Shown here: positions 16,491-25,240 of the stretch, piece by piece
How positions within the stretch are numbered: position 1 is the first letter of the stretch
How the letters are laid out: the number at the start of each line of letters is the position of its first letter
DNA from: Streptomyces werraensis
GTDB taxonomy: Bacteria; Actinomycetota; Actinomycetes; Streptomycetales; Streptomycetaceae
Direction of reading: 5' to 3'
Length of the DNA stretch: 64,000 bases
Assembly: GCA_014656175.1 (NCBI GenBank)
Contig: BNBX01000002.1
Location: 858,394 to 922,393, forward strand
Translations under genes and position numbers: made by a program
Notes under the pieces: generated by a model
Database searches by the model: none
Told to the model about the DNA's origin: nothing
What the model saw: only the letters and a program-made list of their open reading frames with translations

Positions 16491-17222
16491 TCAGTCACGC
16501 TCACGCTCACGCAGACAGGCGTCGAGCGCGGCGGCCCCGCGCAGCATCGCCCGTCCGCGGTCGGACAGCCGGCCACGCCAGTCACGCAGAGCGCTTTCGA
16601 GTGGCTCGACGCCGCCGGCTGTCCGCACCTGAGCGATCAGCGGGGCGATCTGCTCGAGCAGGTAACCACCGCGCCGCAGCTGATGCACCAGGTGCGCGTC
16701 CCGTACGTCGGCCGGGTCGTACACCCGGTAGCCGGTCACGGGGTCGCGCCGCGGACGTACGAGTCCGGCGTCCTCCCACTTCCGCAGGGTCGCCGGACGA
16801 ACGCCCAGCATCCGAGCCAGCGGTCCGATGAACGTCTGCCTGAAGACAGCCGAGTCGGCAGCGGAGGCGTCGGCGGTGAGCCCGCGCAGGGCGTCCTCCA
16901 CGGCTCGCAGGGTGCGCCGGTCGTGCAGCAACCGCGCGTGACTTTCGTCGATGAGCCGGAAAACCTCGTCGACGGCGTCACGGTTCACGGCCTGCATGAC
17001 CGCCGTCGCCGTCGCATGCCCATGCCCCGGCACCAGGGCGAGGAACGCGGCCAGCGCGCGCTCGTGCAGAGGGGTGTAGACGCGGTAGCCGGAGGCCGTT
17101 CGCGCGGCTGTCGGCAGGATGCCGGCCTGCTCGTAGTTCCTCACCGCCTGGGTGGACAGACCGTGCCGACGCGCCAGGTCGACCGGCCTCAGCTTGCCAC
17201 TCGTTTGAAGGTTTCGGCCCAC
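16491..17222 (-). CDS. TioE-like MerR family regulator with two helix-turn-helix regions
   Basis: A 243-residue regulator with two MerR-type DNA-binding segments. The first (residues about 12-45) contains Gly-Leu-Ser-Thr-Gln-Ala-Val-Arg-Asn-Tyr-Glu. The second (about 130-175) contains Arg-Pro-Ala-Thr-Leu-Arg-Lys-Trp-Glu and Thr-Gly-Tyr-Arg-Val-Tyr. This double arrangement is that of the TioE family. GTG at 17222 gives the usual N-terminus Gly-Arg-Asn-Leu-Gln-Thr-Ser but has no ribosome site; a TATGGT hexamer seven bases upstream suggests a leaderless transcript. It is divergent from the erythromycin-esterase-family gene across 58 bases containing a palindrome, so it probably controls both. 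Confidence 0.88.
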   Translation of the reverse strand: MGRNLQTSGKLRPVDLARRHGLSTQAVRNYEQAGILPTAARTASGYRVYTPLHERALAAFLALVPGHGHATATAVMQAVNRDAVDEVFRLIDESHARLLHDRRTLRAVEDALRGLTADASAADSAVFRQTFIGPLARMLGVRPATLRKWEDAGLVRPRRDPVTGYRVYDPADVRDAHLVHQLRRGGYLLEQIAPLIAQVRTAGGVEPLESALRDWRGRLSDRGRAMLRGAAALDACLRERERD

Positions 17223-17242
17223 GGCCAGACCATACAGCGGCC

Positions 17243-17262
17243 AAACTTTCCACCGAAAGTTT
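17243..17262. promoter_or_regulatory. MerR-type operator in the divergent gap
   Basis: AAACTTTC (17243-17250) and GAAAGTTT (17255-17262) form a perfect eight-base inverted repeat around CACC. The dyad lies directly upstream of TACCGT at 17268-17273, a plausible -10 for the plus-strand gene whose ATG follows seven bases later. Dyads between -35 and -10 elements are the normal binding site of MerR regulators. Confidence 0.7.
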
Positions 17263-17280
17263 AACGATACCGTTGAGGGT

Positions 17281-18486
17281 ATGGAAACCGGCATCAAGGA
17301 CTTCGGCCGCCCCGTCGAGGCGTCGGCCGTCACGGAACTGCTTCCGGCCCGTCCCCGCGTGCTCGCCCTCGGCGAGCCCACGCACGGCGAGGACAGCCTC
17401 CTCGACCTGCGCAACGCTCTCTTCCGGGAGCTCGTGGAAGAGCATGGCTATCGGACGGTCGCGCTGGAGAGTGACTGTCTGAGGGCGCTGACCGTGGACG
17501 CGTACGTCACCTCGGGCGAGGGCTCACTCGACGACGTGATGGAACACGGCTTCAGCCACGGCTGGGGCGGCTCGCGGGCGAACCGTGAACTGGTGCGCTG
17601 GATGCGGGACTTCAACGCGAGCCGGCCCGCGGACGACCACGTCCGGTTCGCGGGCATGGACGGCCCGCTGGAGATCACAGGCGCCGAAAGCCCGCGCCAG
17701 GCACTCACCGCGCTGCACGAGCACCTGGCGGCCCACGTCGACGCGGAGCTGCTTCCCTGCACGGCGGACAGGCTCGACGACCTGCTCGGCGCGGACGCGC
17801 ACTGGACCAACGAGGCGGCCATGACGGACCCGTCCCAGTCCATCGGCCGCACACCGGAAGCACGCGAACTGCGCCTGCTCGCGGACGACATGGTGACCCT
17901 GCTGGAGACACAGGCACCGCACCTCACAGCGGTGTCCTCACCGGACGATCGCGACCGAGCGCACCTGTACGGCCGTACCGCCGTCGGCCTGCTGCGCTAC
18001 CACTCCTGGATGGCGGACACATCACCGTCCCGCATGGCCCGCCTGCTCGCCACACGGGACGAGATGATGGCCGGCAACCTTCTCGCCCTCGCCGCTCGCG
18101 GGCCGGTGCTGGTCCACGCCCACAACAGTCATCTGCAGCGGGACAAGAGCGCCATGCGCATGTGGGGCCACCCGAAGGTGGAGTGGTGGAGCGCCGGCGC
18201 GTTGGTGAGCACGCGGCTGGGCGACCAGTACGCCCACCTGGCGACCGCCCTCGGCACGATGAGGCACCACGGCGTGGACGCCCCGCCTCCGGACACGGTG
18301 GAGGGCATCCTGCACACGTCGCCCGAACCCCATTGCGTGATCGACGCGGCTCGGCTCGACGCAGCGGCACGGCACCTACCCGCCGTCCCACGCGTGTCCC
18401 CGTACTTCGGTTACGCCCCGCTGGACCCGTCCCACCTGCCCCGCATCGACGGAGTCGTGTACGTGAGGGACGTCCCGCACGACTAG
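17281..18486 (+). CDS. Erythromycin esterase family protein
   Basis: A 401-residue cytoplasmic protein of the Ere/succinoglycan-synthesis-related family. The metal-free esterase signature Gly-Glu-Pro-Thr-His-Gly-Glu is near residue 31, with further conserved blocks His-Gly-Trp-Gly-Gly-like near residue 95 and His-Ala-His-Asn-Ser-His-Leu about residue 280. True Ere enzymes open the lactone of erythromycin, but most actinobacterial members have unknown substrates. The AGGG before ATG 17281 is too close (one base) for a normal ribosome site, and the -10-like TACCGT seven bases upstream points to a leaderless mRNA. Divergent control by the TioE-like regulator suggests induction by a small molecule. 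Confidence 0.9.
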   Translation: METGIKDFGRPVEASAVTELLPARPRVLALGEPTHGEDSLLDLRNALFRELVEEHGYRTVALESDCLRALTVDAYVTSGEGSLDDVMEHGFSHGWGGSRANRELVRWMRDFNASRPADDHVRFAGMDGPLEITGAESPRQALTALHEHLAAHVDAELLPCTADRLDDLLGADAHWTNEAAMTDPSQSIGRTPEARELRLLADDMVTLLETQAPHLTAVSSPDDRDRAHLYGRTAVGLLRYHSWMADTSPSRMARLLATRDEMMAGNLLALAARGPVLVHAHNSHLQRDKSAMRMWGHPKVEWWSAGALVSTRLGDQYAHLATALGTMRHHGVDAPPPDTVEGILHTSPEPHCVIDAARLDAAARHLPAVPRVSPYFGYAPLDPSHLPRIDGVVYVRDVPHD

Positions 18487-18546
18487 AGTCGGCGTGACGG
18501 CGCGTACGACGGTCTCGCCCCGTCCGGAGGGGAGGCGACGAAACCG

Positions 18547-19020
18547 TTGCTCGCACTGGTGGGACTTGCTCTGTCCCTGGTCTGTGCCGTCGCGGCACTC
18601 GTCTCCGCGGCGCGGGCCGCCGCGATGGCGCTCCCCGGCCGGCCTCAGCCTTGGCCCGACCACCTGCTGCGCCGGACGGCGGCAACGCTCGGCTGGGCCG
18701 CAGGCGCTGTGTATGCCCTGGGCCTGGCCGGTGTCGCGTGGTCGGAGGCGGAGGTCGGCGACGGCGCCGACTCGACCCCCGCCCCGGCCTGTCGCATGGG
18801 CTTCGACCCGGAGACGATCAGGGGCCTGACCCACCACCGCGCCTCCTACCTCCCCCTCCGCTTCGACTGCGTCCGGGAGGACGGAAGCGTGTACGTCAGC
18901 GACCCCGACCTGGTGTGGATGAACTGGACCTGGGCCGCGCTCGCCCTGACCGCGGCACTGCTCTTCCTCGGCATGCACTACCGGACGGAGCTGCGGGCCC
19001 GGTGGGATGCGGTGCGCTGA
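18547..19020 (+). CDS. Small membrane protein of unknown function
   Basis: A 157-residue protein with three likely transmembrane helices, about residues 1-24, 47-66 and 127-147. An external loop of about 60 residues holds two Cys that could form a disulphide. I do not recognise the family. The start is TTG at 18547, preceded by a very strong GGAGGGGAGG at 18525-18534, at slightly long spacing. It may be cotranscribed with the esterase-family gene 60 bases upstream. Confidence 0.72.
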   Translation: MLALVGLALSLVCAVAALVSAARAAAMALPGRPQPWPDHLLRRTAATLGWAAGAVYALGLAGVAWSEAEVGDGADSTPAPACRMGFDPETIRGLTHHRASYLPLRFDCVREDGSVYVSDPDLVWMNWTWAALALTAALLFLGMHYRTELRARWDAVR

Positions 19021-19096
19021 CGTTGCCGCGCGGTGGCGCACGGAGACGCCCGGGGAGCAGTGCGGCAAGCTCCGCGCAGCTCGGCCGAGCGGTCCG

Positions 19097-19696
19097 TCAG
19101 AATCCCCACGGGTCGGGATGCGGAACTGCCGTCGGATTCTCGGACCAGCACAGACGTGCTTCGATCTGGTCGTCGGTGAGTTCGACGAGCCGTTCGGCCG
19201 CCCAGCCGTTCCACTGCACAGCGCCGGCGAACTGGGGCAAGCGGAATGCCGGGAGGTGTGCGGGGAGGGCGTCCGTGCGGTACACCGCGTTCTTCACTTC
19301 GCCGTTCAGCTTCTTGGGTTTGGAGGACCTTCGCAGGTCCAGGCAGTCGACCACCTGCTCGACGAGGAGGAGATGATACTCATCCCCCTGCGCGCCCTCG
19401 ATGTCAACAGGCAGCAAAGGGCCGGCTGTTCGTAGCGCATCAACTCCGAATCGGTCGATGAGGCGTCGGCTGAGAATGGGCGCTCCTGGATAACCCGAGG
19501 GGAAATCCCCCTTGGGCCAGTTCCGCTCTCCGGCCCATTCGGCCCGGAACTGGACGGGCCGGTCCTCCTCGGCTCCCAGCCGTTGCCAGCGCTTGAGCTG
19601 GCGCAGGTCCCAGCTGTTCGGAGTGAGCTGCTGATAGTCGGCCAGCCTCGGCAGGAGCCGGTACACCGCCGGGCTCTTCTCCGGCGTCTCGGTCAT
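19097..19696 (-). CDS. Imm11/DUF1629-type immunity protein of the RHS toxin
   Basis: A 199-residue cytoplasmic protein. The features fit the Imm11 (DUF1629) immunity family: an N-terminal Tyr-Arg-Leu-Leu-Pro-Arg, a central Pro-Val-Asp-Ile block, then Asp-Cys-Leu-Asp and a C-terminal Thr-Asp-x-x-x-Ala-His-Leu-Pro-Ala-Phe-Arg-Leu stretch. Its main support is context: it starts 47 bases after the stop of the RHS toxin on the same strand, the standard toxin-immunity order. It should bind and inhibit the C-terminal nuclease of that toxin. ATG 19696 has only a weak GGTG ribosome site. Confidence 0.82.
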   Translation of the reverse strand: MTETPEKSPAVYRLLPRLADYQQLTPNSWDLRQLKRWQRLGAEEDRPVQFRAEWAGERNWPKGDFPSGYPGAPILSRRLIDRFGVDALRTAGPLLPVDIEGAQGDEYHLLLVEQVVDCLDLRRSSKPKKLNGEVKNAVYRTDALPAHLPAFRLPQFAGAVQWNGWAAERLVELTDDQIEARLCWSENPTAVPHPDPWGF

Positions 19697-19743
19697 CGCG
19701 TCACCATTCGTGTTCGTCGTCGTGTCGGGAGCGGACTGGCCCT

Positions 19744-22700
19744 TTACCCCGTCCACACCGCTCCGGGCCCTGGCTGTCCTCCTGCCAGTTCCCGTTCCAC
19801 CTGTTGCCCGATGGAGCGTAGTTCCCGGCGCAGCGCACTGCGAATGGCACGCGCGCCGTACCCGGCTTCCGTCATGGTCTCCGTCAGGTCGGTGAGGTGT
19901 GAGTTGAGACGGAGCAGGAAGTCCTTGCGGTGAGTGAAGTTGTGGGGGCGGGGGTGCCCAAGAGGTATCCCGTTGGCCGCATCGTTGATGTCGACGCCGT
20001 ACTTCTCCAGTAGGGCCCGGGTGTCCGCGGCCTTGTTCCGTTTCATGCCGGACGGTACGAGATGGGCGGCGGCCTCGCCCGGGCTCTTGGCCCGTCCTTC
20101 CCGCGCGAGGTTCTTGGCCAGCCGTTCGGCGTTCTCGGAACAGGTCAGGAGCCCCAGGTAGTCGAACCACGTCAGTGGGTTCGGGGCGTAGGCCCGAGGA
20201 TGGGGTCCCGCGTCGAGCCCCAGTGGATCCGCGCTGATGTAGGTGGCGGCGACGGGATCGTAGTACCGCATGAAGTTGTAGTGCAGTTGCGACTCCGCGT
20301 CGGCGTACTGGCCGGGAAAACGCAGCGGCGTCGAGGCACCGGAGCCTTCCTCCTTCGTCAGCCCCCACAGCGTGGCGTCCGCGTGCCATGCCACCTCACC
20401 CGCCTCGGAGACGAGTTCCGTGGGGGTGCCTATGAGGTCTGTGACGATCGCGTAGAAGTGCTCGTCGACGATCTCCTGCGGCGTGTCCGCCAGGGTGGAG
20501 CGCTGGGCCTGGACGATCGGCCGGACACCGTCCCGTTCCCAGGTGAGGGTCGACACCTCGGAGGAACCGGCACGCGTCGTGACCTGCTCCACCAGGTGCG
20601 TGCCGTCCCAGGTGAACCGTGTCTCCTCGGTCACGGTCCGCTCGTCGGCGGCAAGACGCTGTTTGGCGACTCGCCTGCCGAGCGGGTCGTAGAGGTATCG
20701 CCACACTGTGCCGTCCGGTGTCACGACCGTGGTGAGCCGGTCGTCACCGTCCCAGGTGTATCGCCAGATGTCGGCCTTGCGGGACAACCGCGTCCGGCGG
20801 CGGAGCACCACCCGCCCGGCCGCGTCGTACTCGTAGTGGATCCGCCCCGCGCGCACGACTCGATTGCCCCGGTGGACCCGCTCGCCCTGGCCCTCCGGTT
20901 CCGGGTGCCGGCCGGGCCATGCAGCCAGCGTCTGGTTGCCGTGCGCGTCGTAGGCGTAGGACTCGGTCCAGCCCTCGGCACGCACGCCGTGCACGCGGCC
21001 GGCGGGGTCGAGGTCGAACGTGCGGCGGCCGGTCCTGACATCGGCCAGTGCGGTGACATGACCGTCCGGCCGGTAGGCGTACGACCGCTGCGTCACCGGC
21101 GCTGCTCGCCCGACGGCGGTCATCTCCTGGGCCGTCAGCTGATCCACGGCGTCCCACGTCGAGACGAGCAGGAGACCGGCGTCGTAGTTCCTGACCGTTT
21201 CGCGCCCCAGGAGGTCATGCGTGAACGTGAGCGTCCGGCCGGCGGTGGACAGGCCGGTGCGGCGACCGGCTCGGTCGTAGGTGTACTGGGTGACGGCACC
21301 ACTCGGAGTGGTCCGGGCGACGGAACGGCCCACGGCGTCGTAAGCGGTCGTGAGGACTCGCCCGTCGGTGTCTTCCGCGGTCACCCGCCCCGCCGCGTCG
21401 TAGACGTACGACAGAGTGGCGTCGGGCCCCGCCGCGTGCACGAGACGACCGGCCCGGTCGTACCGGTAGGTCGTGACACTGCCGTCGAGAGCCGAAGCCG
21501 TCCGGTTGCCCACCGCGTCGTACGAGTGGACCAAGATCTGTCCGACAGCGTTCGTCCGGCTCAGCAGCTGACGGGCGGCGTCGTAGGAGTACGTGAGCGT
21601 ACGGTTGTCGAAGTCCGACTCCGCGATCAGATTGCCCACCTGGTCGTAGCGGTAGTCCCAGGTCAGCCCCCGCGAGTCGGCGACCTGTTGCAGCCGGAGC
21701 TCGGTGTCGTGGGTGAATGTGTGCCGGACGCCGTCCGCGCTCGTACGGGAAGTGAGCACGTCGAACGGCCCGTAGGTGTATCGGGTGACACGGCCCATCC
21801 GGTCCGTGTGACTGACCAGGTTGCCTTCGCCGTCGTACGCCCAGTATTCGGACGCACCGTCCGCGTCCGTCAGTGAGGTGAGCAGCCCCTCCACGGACCA
21901 GGTCCGGCGTATCTCCCCGCCCAGGGCGTCCGTGACCACACTGCTGCGCCCGAAAGGATCATAAGAGTATGTGATCACTGAGGCGACGGGGTCGACCGAG
22001 GAGGTCGGCTGTCCGGCCGCGTTGTTGGTGAAGCGGTACTCGTTGCCCTCGGCGTCCGTGAGGGTGGCCAGCGCGCCCGAGGGGTCGCGGGTGAATCTCG
22101 TCGTGGCGCCGTCGCCGGTGGTCAGCGAGATGCAGTTGCCACGCTCGTCCCACTCCTGCCGCAGGACCGTGCCGTCGTACTCCGTGATCTCGACGGGGAG
22201 CCCCAGGTCGTTGTAGCGGGCGGTCGACACCGACCCGTCGGGCAGACGCACGGATTCCAGCCGTCCCATGGCGTCCCACTCCAGCTCCAGGACCCGTCCG
22301 AGCTGATCGGTACGCCGGATCAGACGGTCGTGGTCGTCCCACTCCTGCAGCACCGTGTGCCCGAGCGCATCGGTCTCCTCCACGAGCTGGTACGAGTCGC
22401 TGAACCGGTAGTGGGTGGCGTGTCCTAGCGAGTCGACGGCCACAGTGTGCCGAGCATCGTCGTCGTAGGTGAACGTGTAGTCGAGGAACCCGTCCTTGCC
22501 CTGACCGGTTGTGCAGCGGCCGGCTCCGTCGTAGACGAATCGGTACCAGACGCCGTTCCGGTCTTCCCAGCGGGTGACACGCCTGCTGTCGTCGTAGCTG
22601 AATCGAAGAGGCAGACCGGAGGAGTTGTACACGGCGGCGAGGTTGCCGCGACGGTCGTACGCGTACCGGATCAGTGTCGGCCGCTCCGGATGGCTGAGCA

Positions 22701-24285
22701 GTGCGAGTTCGGTGATCCTGCCCTGCTCACAGGTGACACCGATGCGGTAACCACCGTGGTGGAGGATCTCGGAGGGCGTGCCGTCCGGGTTGTAGGTCAC
22801 GTCGATGGAGTTGTCGTTCCGGTCGCGGATCGATGCAAGAGGCAGCTCCGCGGCAGAACGCCCGGGGAGGGGGCGGAAGTGCAAACGGTGCCCTGTCTCG
22901 CTCCGGTGTACGACCATCTCCCCCTCGGCCGTGCCGTCCCAGCTCAGCGGCCATTGAGGGCCGGTGACGGGCAGCACGGCGACCTCGCGCTCGGGGACCG
23001 GGTAGCGCAGCACCATCCCGTCGTCGACTACAAGACGTACGCCGTCGGCGTCCAGAACCAGCCGCTGGTCGAGCGTGGAGGTCCAGCTGGGTCCCAGAAG
23101 GCGGCCGCTGCGTGCGCGACTTCGGTGGTGGCGCTCCAGCACCAGGGGCAGGACACCGTCGAGCGTCACGTCCGTGGCGGACATGACCATCTCCCCGGTG
23201 GCGAGATCGACGGGGTCGCCCCTGGTGATGAGCTTCTTCATCTGGCGGCCGAGGGCACTCGTGCTTCTGCCCAGACCCTTGACCCCGAGGGCCATCCCCT
23301 TCAGCCCGGTCTTGCCGAAGGCCCTCATGCCCTTGGCGAGTCCGCCGAGGGTGGTGAGGCCCTTCATGCCGGGGATGCAGTCCAGCGCGGCCAGTCCGAC
23401 GTCCCACAGGGACGCTTGCCCCTTCGAATACTTGTAGAGCGTGTCGGCGAGCACGACGAGGGCGGCGATGAGGACGATCGCGCCGAGGATCGGCCCGCCG
23501 ATGATCATCGCGACGATGCCGACGACCGCCACCACGATCTTGCAGGCGGCGACGATGCTGTCCCAGTTGTCGGTGAACCAGTCGCCGATCTCCTCCCACC
23601 ACGACCGGTTCTGGATCCCCGCGTCCGAGGCCTCGTCGATCTTCGACTTCGCGTCCCGCGCCGCCTCCTCGCGCATCTTCCGCGCGTCCGCGGCCATCTT
23701 CTTCGCCGCGTCCAGCGCGCTCTGCGCGGACGTGACGTCCGACTGCGCCTTCTCCTGCGCCGACTTCGCACTCTGCACGTCCCGGGTCGCGGCCCGCACC
23801 TTCGCCTCGTCGGGCTTGTCCGCGTCCGACTTCGACCCCGTGGGATCGTCCTTGTACTTGTCGGCCTCTTTCGTCGCCCGCCCCACCCACGACTCCGCCG
23901 ACGCCAGCTTCGACTGCGCCGACGACAGATCCGCCTGCGCCTCCCGCGCCTTCGCCAACGCCTTGTCCGCCAGCGCCTGCGCCCGCTCCAGCTTCGGCCA
24001 GTAGTCCGCGAGCGCGTCCCCGCACATCGCGTACGACTTCTCCAGCTTCCTCAGATTCTTCGGAACGCCGGAGAACTCCTCCTTGAACACCTTCGCCGAC
24101 TTGCCCGCCCACTCCGCCAGCGTCCCCTCACCGGCCATCCCCTTCACCAGACGCAACGCCTCGGAGACGTCGTCGGCGAAGTCGTGCAGGAACCTCGCCA
24201 ACTGGCGCACCCGGTCCGGGTCACCGGGTGTCGGGTCCCTGTCCAGATCAAGGACATGCCAATCAGTCGGCCGGTGACCCGCCAT
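19744..24285 (-). CDS. RHS-repeat polymorphic toxin with AHH-type nuclease C-terminus
   Basis: A 1513-residue toxin. Residues 1-225 are a WXG100-like helical start plus a long Ala/Lys coiled coil; about 246-282 form one or two hydrophobic helices. A DUF6531 domain begins at Gly-Asp-Pro-Val-Asp (about 356). Then come dozens of RHS/YD repeats (Tyr-Asp-x-x-Gly-Arg) to the core-closing Asp-Pro-Leu-Gly-Leu, Pro-Asn-Pro-Leu and Phe-Asp-Tyr-Leu-Gly-Leu at about 1374-1379. The last 134 residues are the toxin tip, Ala-His-Leu-Val-Pro near 1407-1411 followed by Leu-Leu-Glu-Lys-Tyr-Gly-Val-Asp-Ile-Asn-Asp-Ala-Ala-Asn-Gly and a late His-x-x-x-Asp. This matches AHH nucleases except that the paired His-His is Ala-His. 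ATG 24285 has a G-rich ribosome site. Confidence 0.93.
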   Translation of the reverse strand: MAGHRPTDWHVLDLDRDPTPGDPDRVRQLARFLHDFADDVSEALRLVKGMAGEGTLAEWAGKSAKVFKEEFSGVPKNLRKLEKSYAMCGDALADYWPKLERAQALADKALAKAREAQADLSSAQSKLASAESWVGRATKEADKYKDDPTGSKSDADKPDEAKVRAATRDVQSAKSAQEKAQSDVTSAQSALDAAKKMAADARKMREEAARDAKSKIDEASDAGIQNRSWWEEIGDWFTDNWDSIVAACKIVVAVVGIVAMIIGGPILGAIVLIAALVVLADTLYKYSKGQASLWDVGLAALDCIPGMKGLTTLGGLAKGMRAFGKTGLKGMALGVKGLGRSTSALGRQMKKLITRGDPVDLATGEMVMSATDVTLDGVLPLVLERHHRSRARSGRLLGPSWTSTLDQRLVLDADGVRLVVDDGMVLRYPVPEREVAVLPVTGPQWPLSWDGTAEGEMVVHRSETGHRLHFRPLPGRSAAELPLASIRDRNDNSIDVTYNPDGTPSEILHHGGYRIGVTCEQGRITELALLSHPERPTLIRYAYDRRGNLAAVYNSSGLPLRFSYDDSRRVTRWEDRNGVWYRFVYDGAGRCTTGQGKDGFLDYTFTYDDDARHTVAVDSLGHATHYRFSDSYQLVEETDALGHTVLQEWDDHDRLIRRTDQLGRVLELEWDAMGRLESVRLPDGSVSTARYNDLGLPVEITEYDGTVLRQEWDERGNCISLTTGDGATTRFTRDPSGALATLTDAEGNEYRFTNNAAGQPTSSVDPVASVITYSYDPFGRSSVVTDALGGEIRRTWSVEGLLTSLTDADGASEYWAYDGEGNLVSHTDRMGRVTRYTYGPFDVLTSRTSADGVRHTFTHDTELRLQQVADSRGLTWDYRYDQVGNLIAESDFDNRTLTYSYDAARQLLSRTNAVGQILVHSYDAVGNRTASALDGSVTTYRYDRAGRLVHAAGPDATLSYVYDAAGRVTAEDTDGRVLTTAYDAVGRSVARTTPSGAVTQYTYDRAGRRTGLSTAGRTLTFTHDLLGRETVRNYDAGLLLVSTWDAVDQLTAQEMTAVGRAAPVTQRSYAYRPDGHVTALADVRTGRRTFDLDPAGRVHGVRAEGWTESYAYDAHGNQTLAAWPGRHPEPEGQGERVHRGNRVVRAGRIHYEYDAAGRVVLRRRTRLSRKADIWRYTWDGDDRLTTVVTPDGTVWRYLYDPLGRRVAKQRLAADERTVTEETRFTWDGTHLVEQVTTRAGSSEVSTLTWERDGVRPIVQAQRSTLADTPQEIVDEHFYAIVTDLIGTPTELVSEAGEVAWHADATLWGLTKEEGSGASTPLRFPGQYADAESQLHYNFMRYYDPVAATYISADPLGLDAGPHPRAYAPNPLTWFDYLGLLTCSENAERLAKNLAREGRAKSPGEAAAHLVPSGMKRNKAADTRALLEKYGVDINDAANGIPLGHPRPHNFTHRKDFLLRLNSHLTDLTETMTEAGYGARAIRSALRRELRSIGQQVERELAGGQPGPGAVWTG

Positions 24286-24367
24286 CCCGCAACCCCCGTT
24301 ACGCGCACATCGCCAAAACCCGTATGCACACGTGAACTTACCCAGCACGACTGTGCGAGGAAAGATC

Positions 24368-25132
24368 CTACGAGTCTTCCGGACCCTCGAGTGGAGTGCT
24401 CACCAGCAGCGTGGTGTCGGCGAAGTCCAGTACTTCGTCCAGGCTGAGCCCTCGATGCTCCTCCTCACCACCGCACAGCGCCCAACCCTGGTCCCACGCG
24501 ACCCGCCACACCTCGCCGACCCGGTTCTCCCACTCGACGAATCCGCCCGGCGATCCCTCCAGCTGAGGGATCTCCTGGCGCAGCGTCCGAGGGTAGGCCA
24601 ACGCCCGCCCGTCGTTGGCGCTTCCGCCGCCCGTGCGCGGGTTGTCGTAGCTCATCTTCAGGAAGGGCACCGCGTCCCGGCCGATCTCGGCGGGGCTCAG
24701 CATCTTCTGGTACCGGGCCTGTGCTTCCTCCGGGGACTCCCGCCCGGACACCTCCGTCGCGAAGGCGGGAAACACGATGTACGTGACAGCGGTGAGGTCA
24801 GGGTTCTGCGTTCTGTGGTGGCAGTGGACCTCGGGAGCCACGGCGGCCACCGCGTCGAAGGCGTAACCGGCCGCGGAGAAGCCGTGCACGGCCGCGATCG
24901 GGCGGCCTTCCCCGATCAGTGCCTCCTCGTGCTGCCGCGCGAACGCGAGAACAGCTCGCGCGAGGTCCTCGTCGTGTCTGCCCCGCTGGTTCGTCTGCAG
25001 CAGTCGGTTCCCGTCCGCCGTCACCGCGCCCGCGAAGTGGAGGACCGGGCCGAGTGACCACGTCCATGCCTGGTCGAGCCCGGTGAGCGGGGCGGCGTCC
25101 GGGAAGCCGGTGAGTGTGGCGAGCAGGTCCAT
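24368..25132 (-). CDS. Unknown protein upstream of the RHS toxin
   Basis: A 254-residue cytoplasmic protein I do not recognise. It has no signal peptide, membrane helix or obvious catalytic motif. A His-Cys-His-His cluster near residue 115, an Asn-Asp-Gly-Arg segment and an acidic C-terminus (Leu-Asp-Glu-Val-Leu-Asp-Phe-Ala-Asp) stand out. ATG 25132 has AGGA seven bases upstream. It reads in the same direction as the toxin, ending 82 bases before the toxin start. It could be a chaperone or adaptor for toxin delivery, a second immunity protein, or unrelated; the sequence does not decide. Confidence 0.75.
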   Translation of the reverse strand: MDLLATLTGFPDAAPLTGLDQAWTWSLGPVLHFAGAVTADGNRLLQTNQRGRHDEDLARAVLAFARQHEEALIGEGRPIAAVHGFSAAGYAFDAVAAVAPEVHCHHRTQNPDLTAVTYIVFPAFATEVSGRESPEEAQARYQKMLSPAEIGRDAVPFLKMSYDNPRTGGGSANDGRALAYPRTLRQEIPQLEGSPGGFVEWENRVGEVWRVAWDQGWALCGGEEEHRGLSLDEVLDFADTTLLVSTPLEGPEDS

Positions 25133-25240
25133 GATTCCTGTACCGGGGAGTGGCTTCAGTCGTGGGCGTGACCCTATCCCGGTTTGATCCGGTGGGGACC
25201 GGTCCCGCAGGTCCGATCCCCACCGACAGCTCACAGCACC

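Noticed and set aside
20062..24447. Plus-strand open frames opposite the RHS gene
   Set aside because: They mirror the repeated Tyr-Asp codons of the RHS repeats and show no independent start signals or homology.
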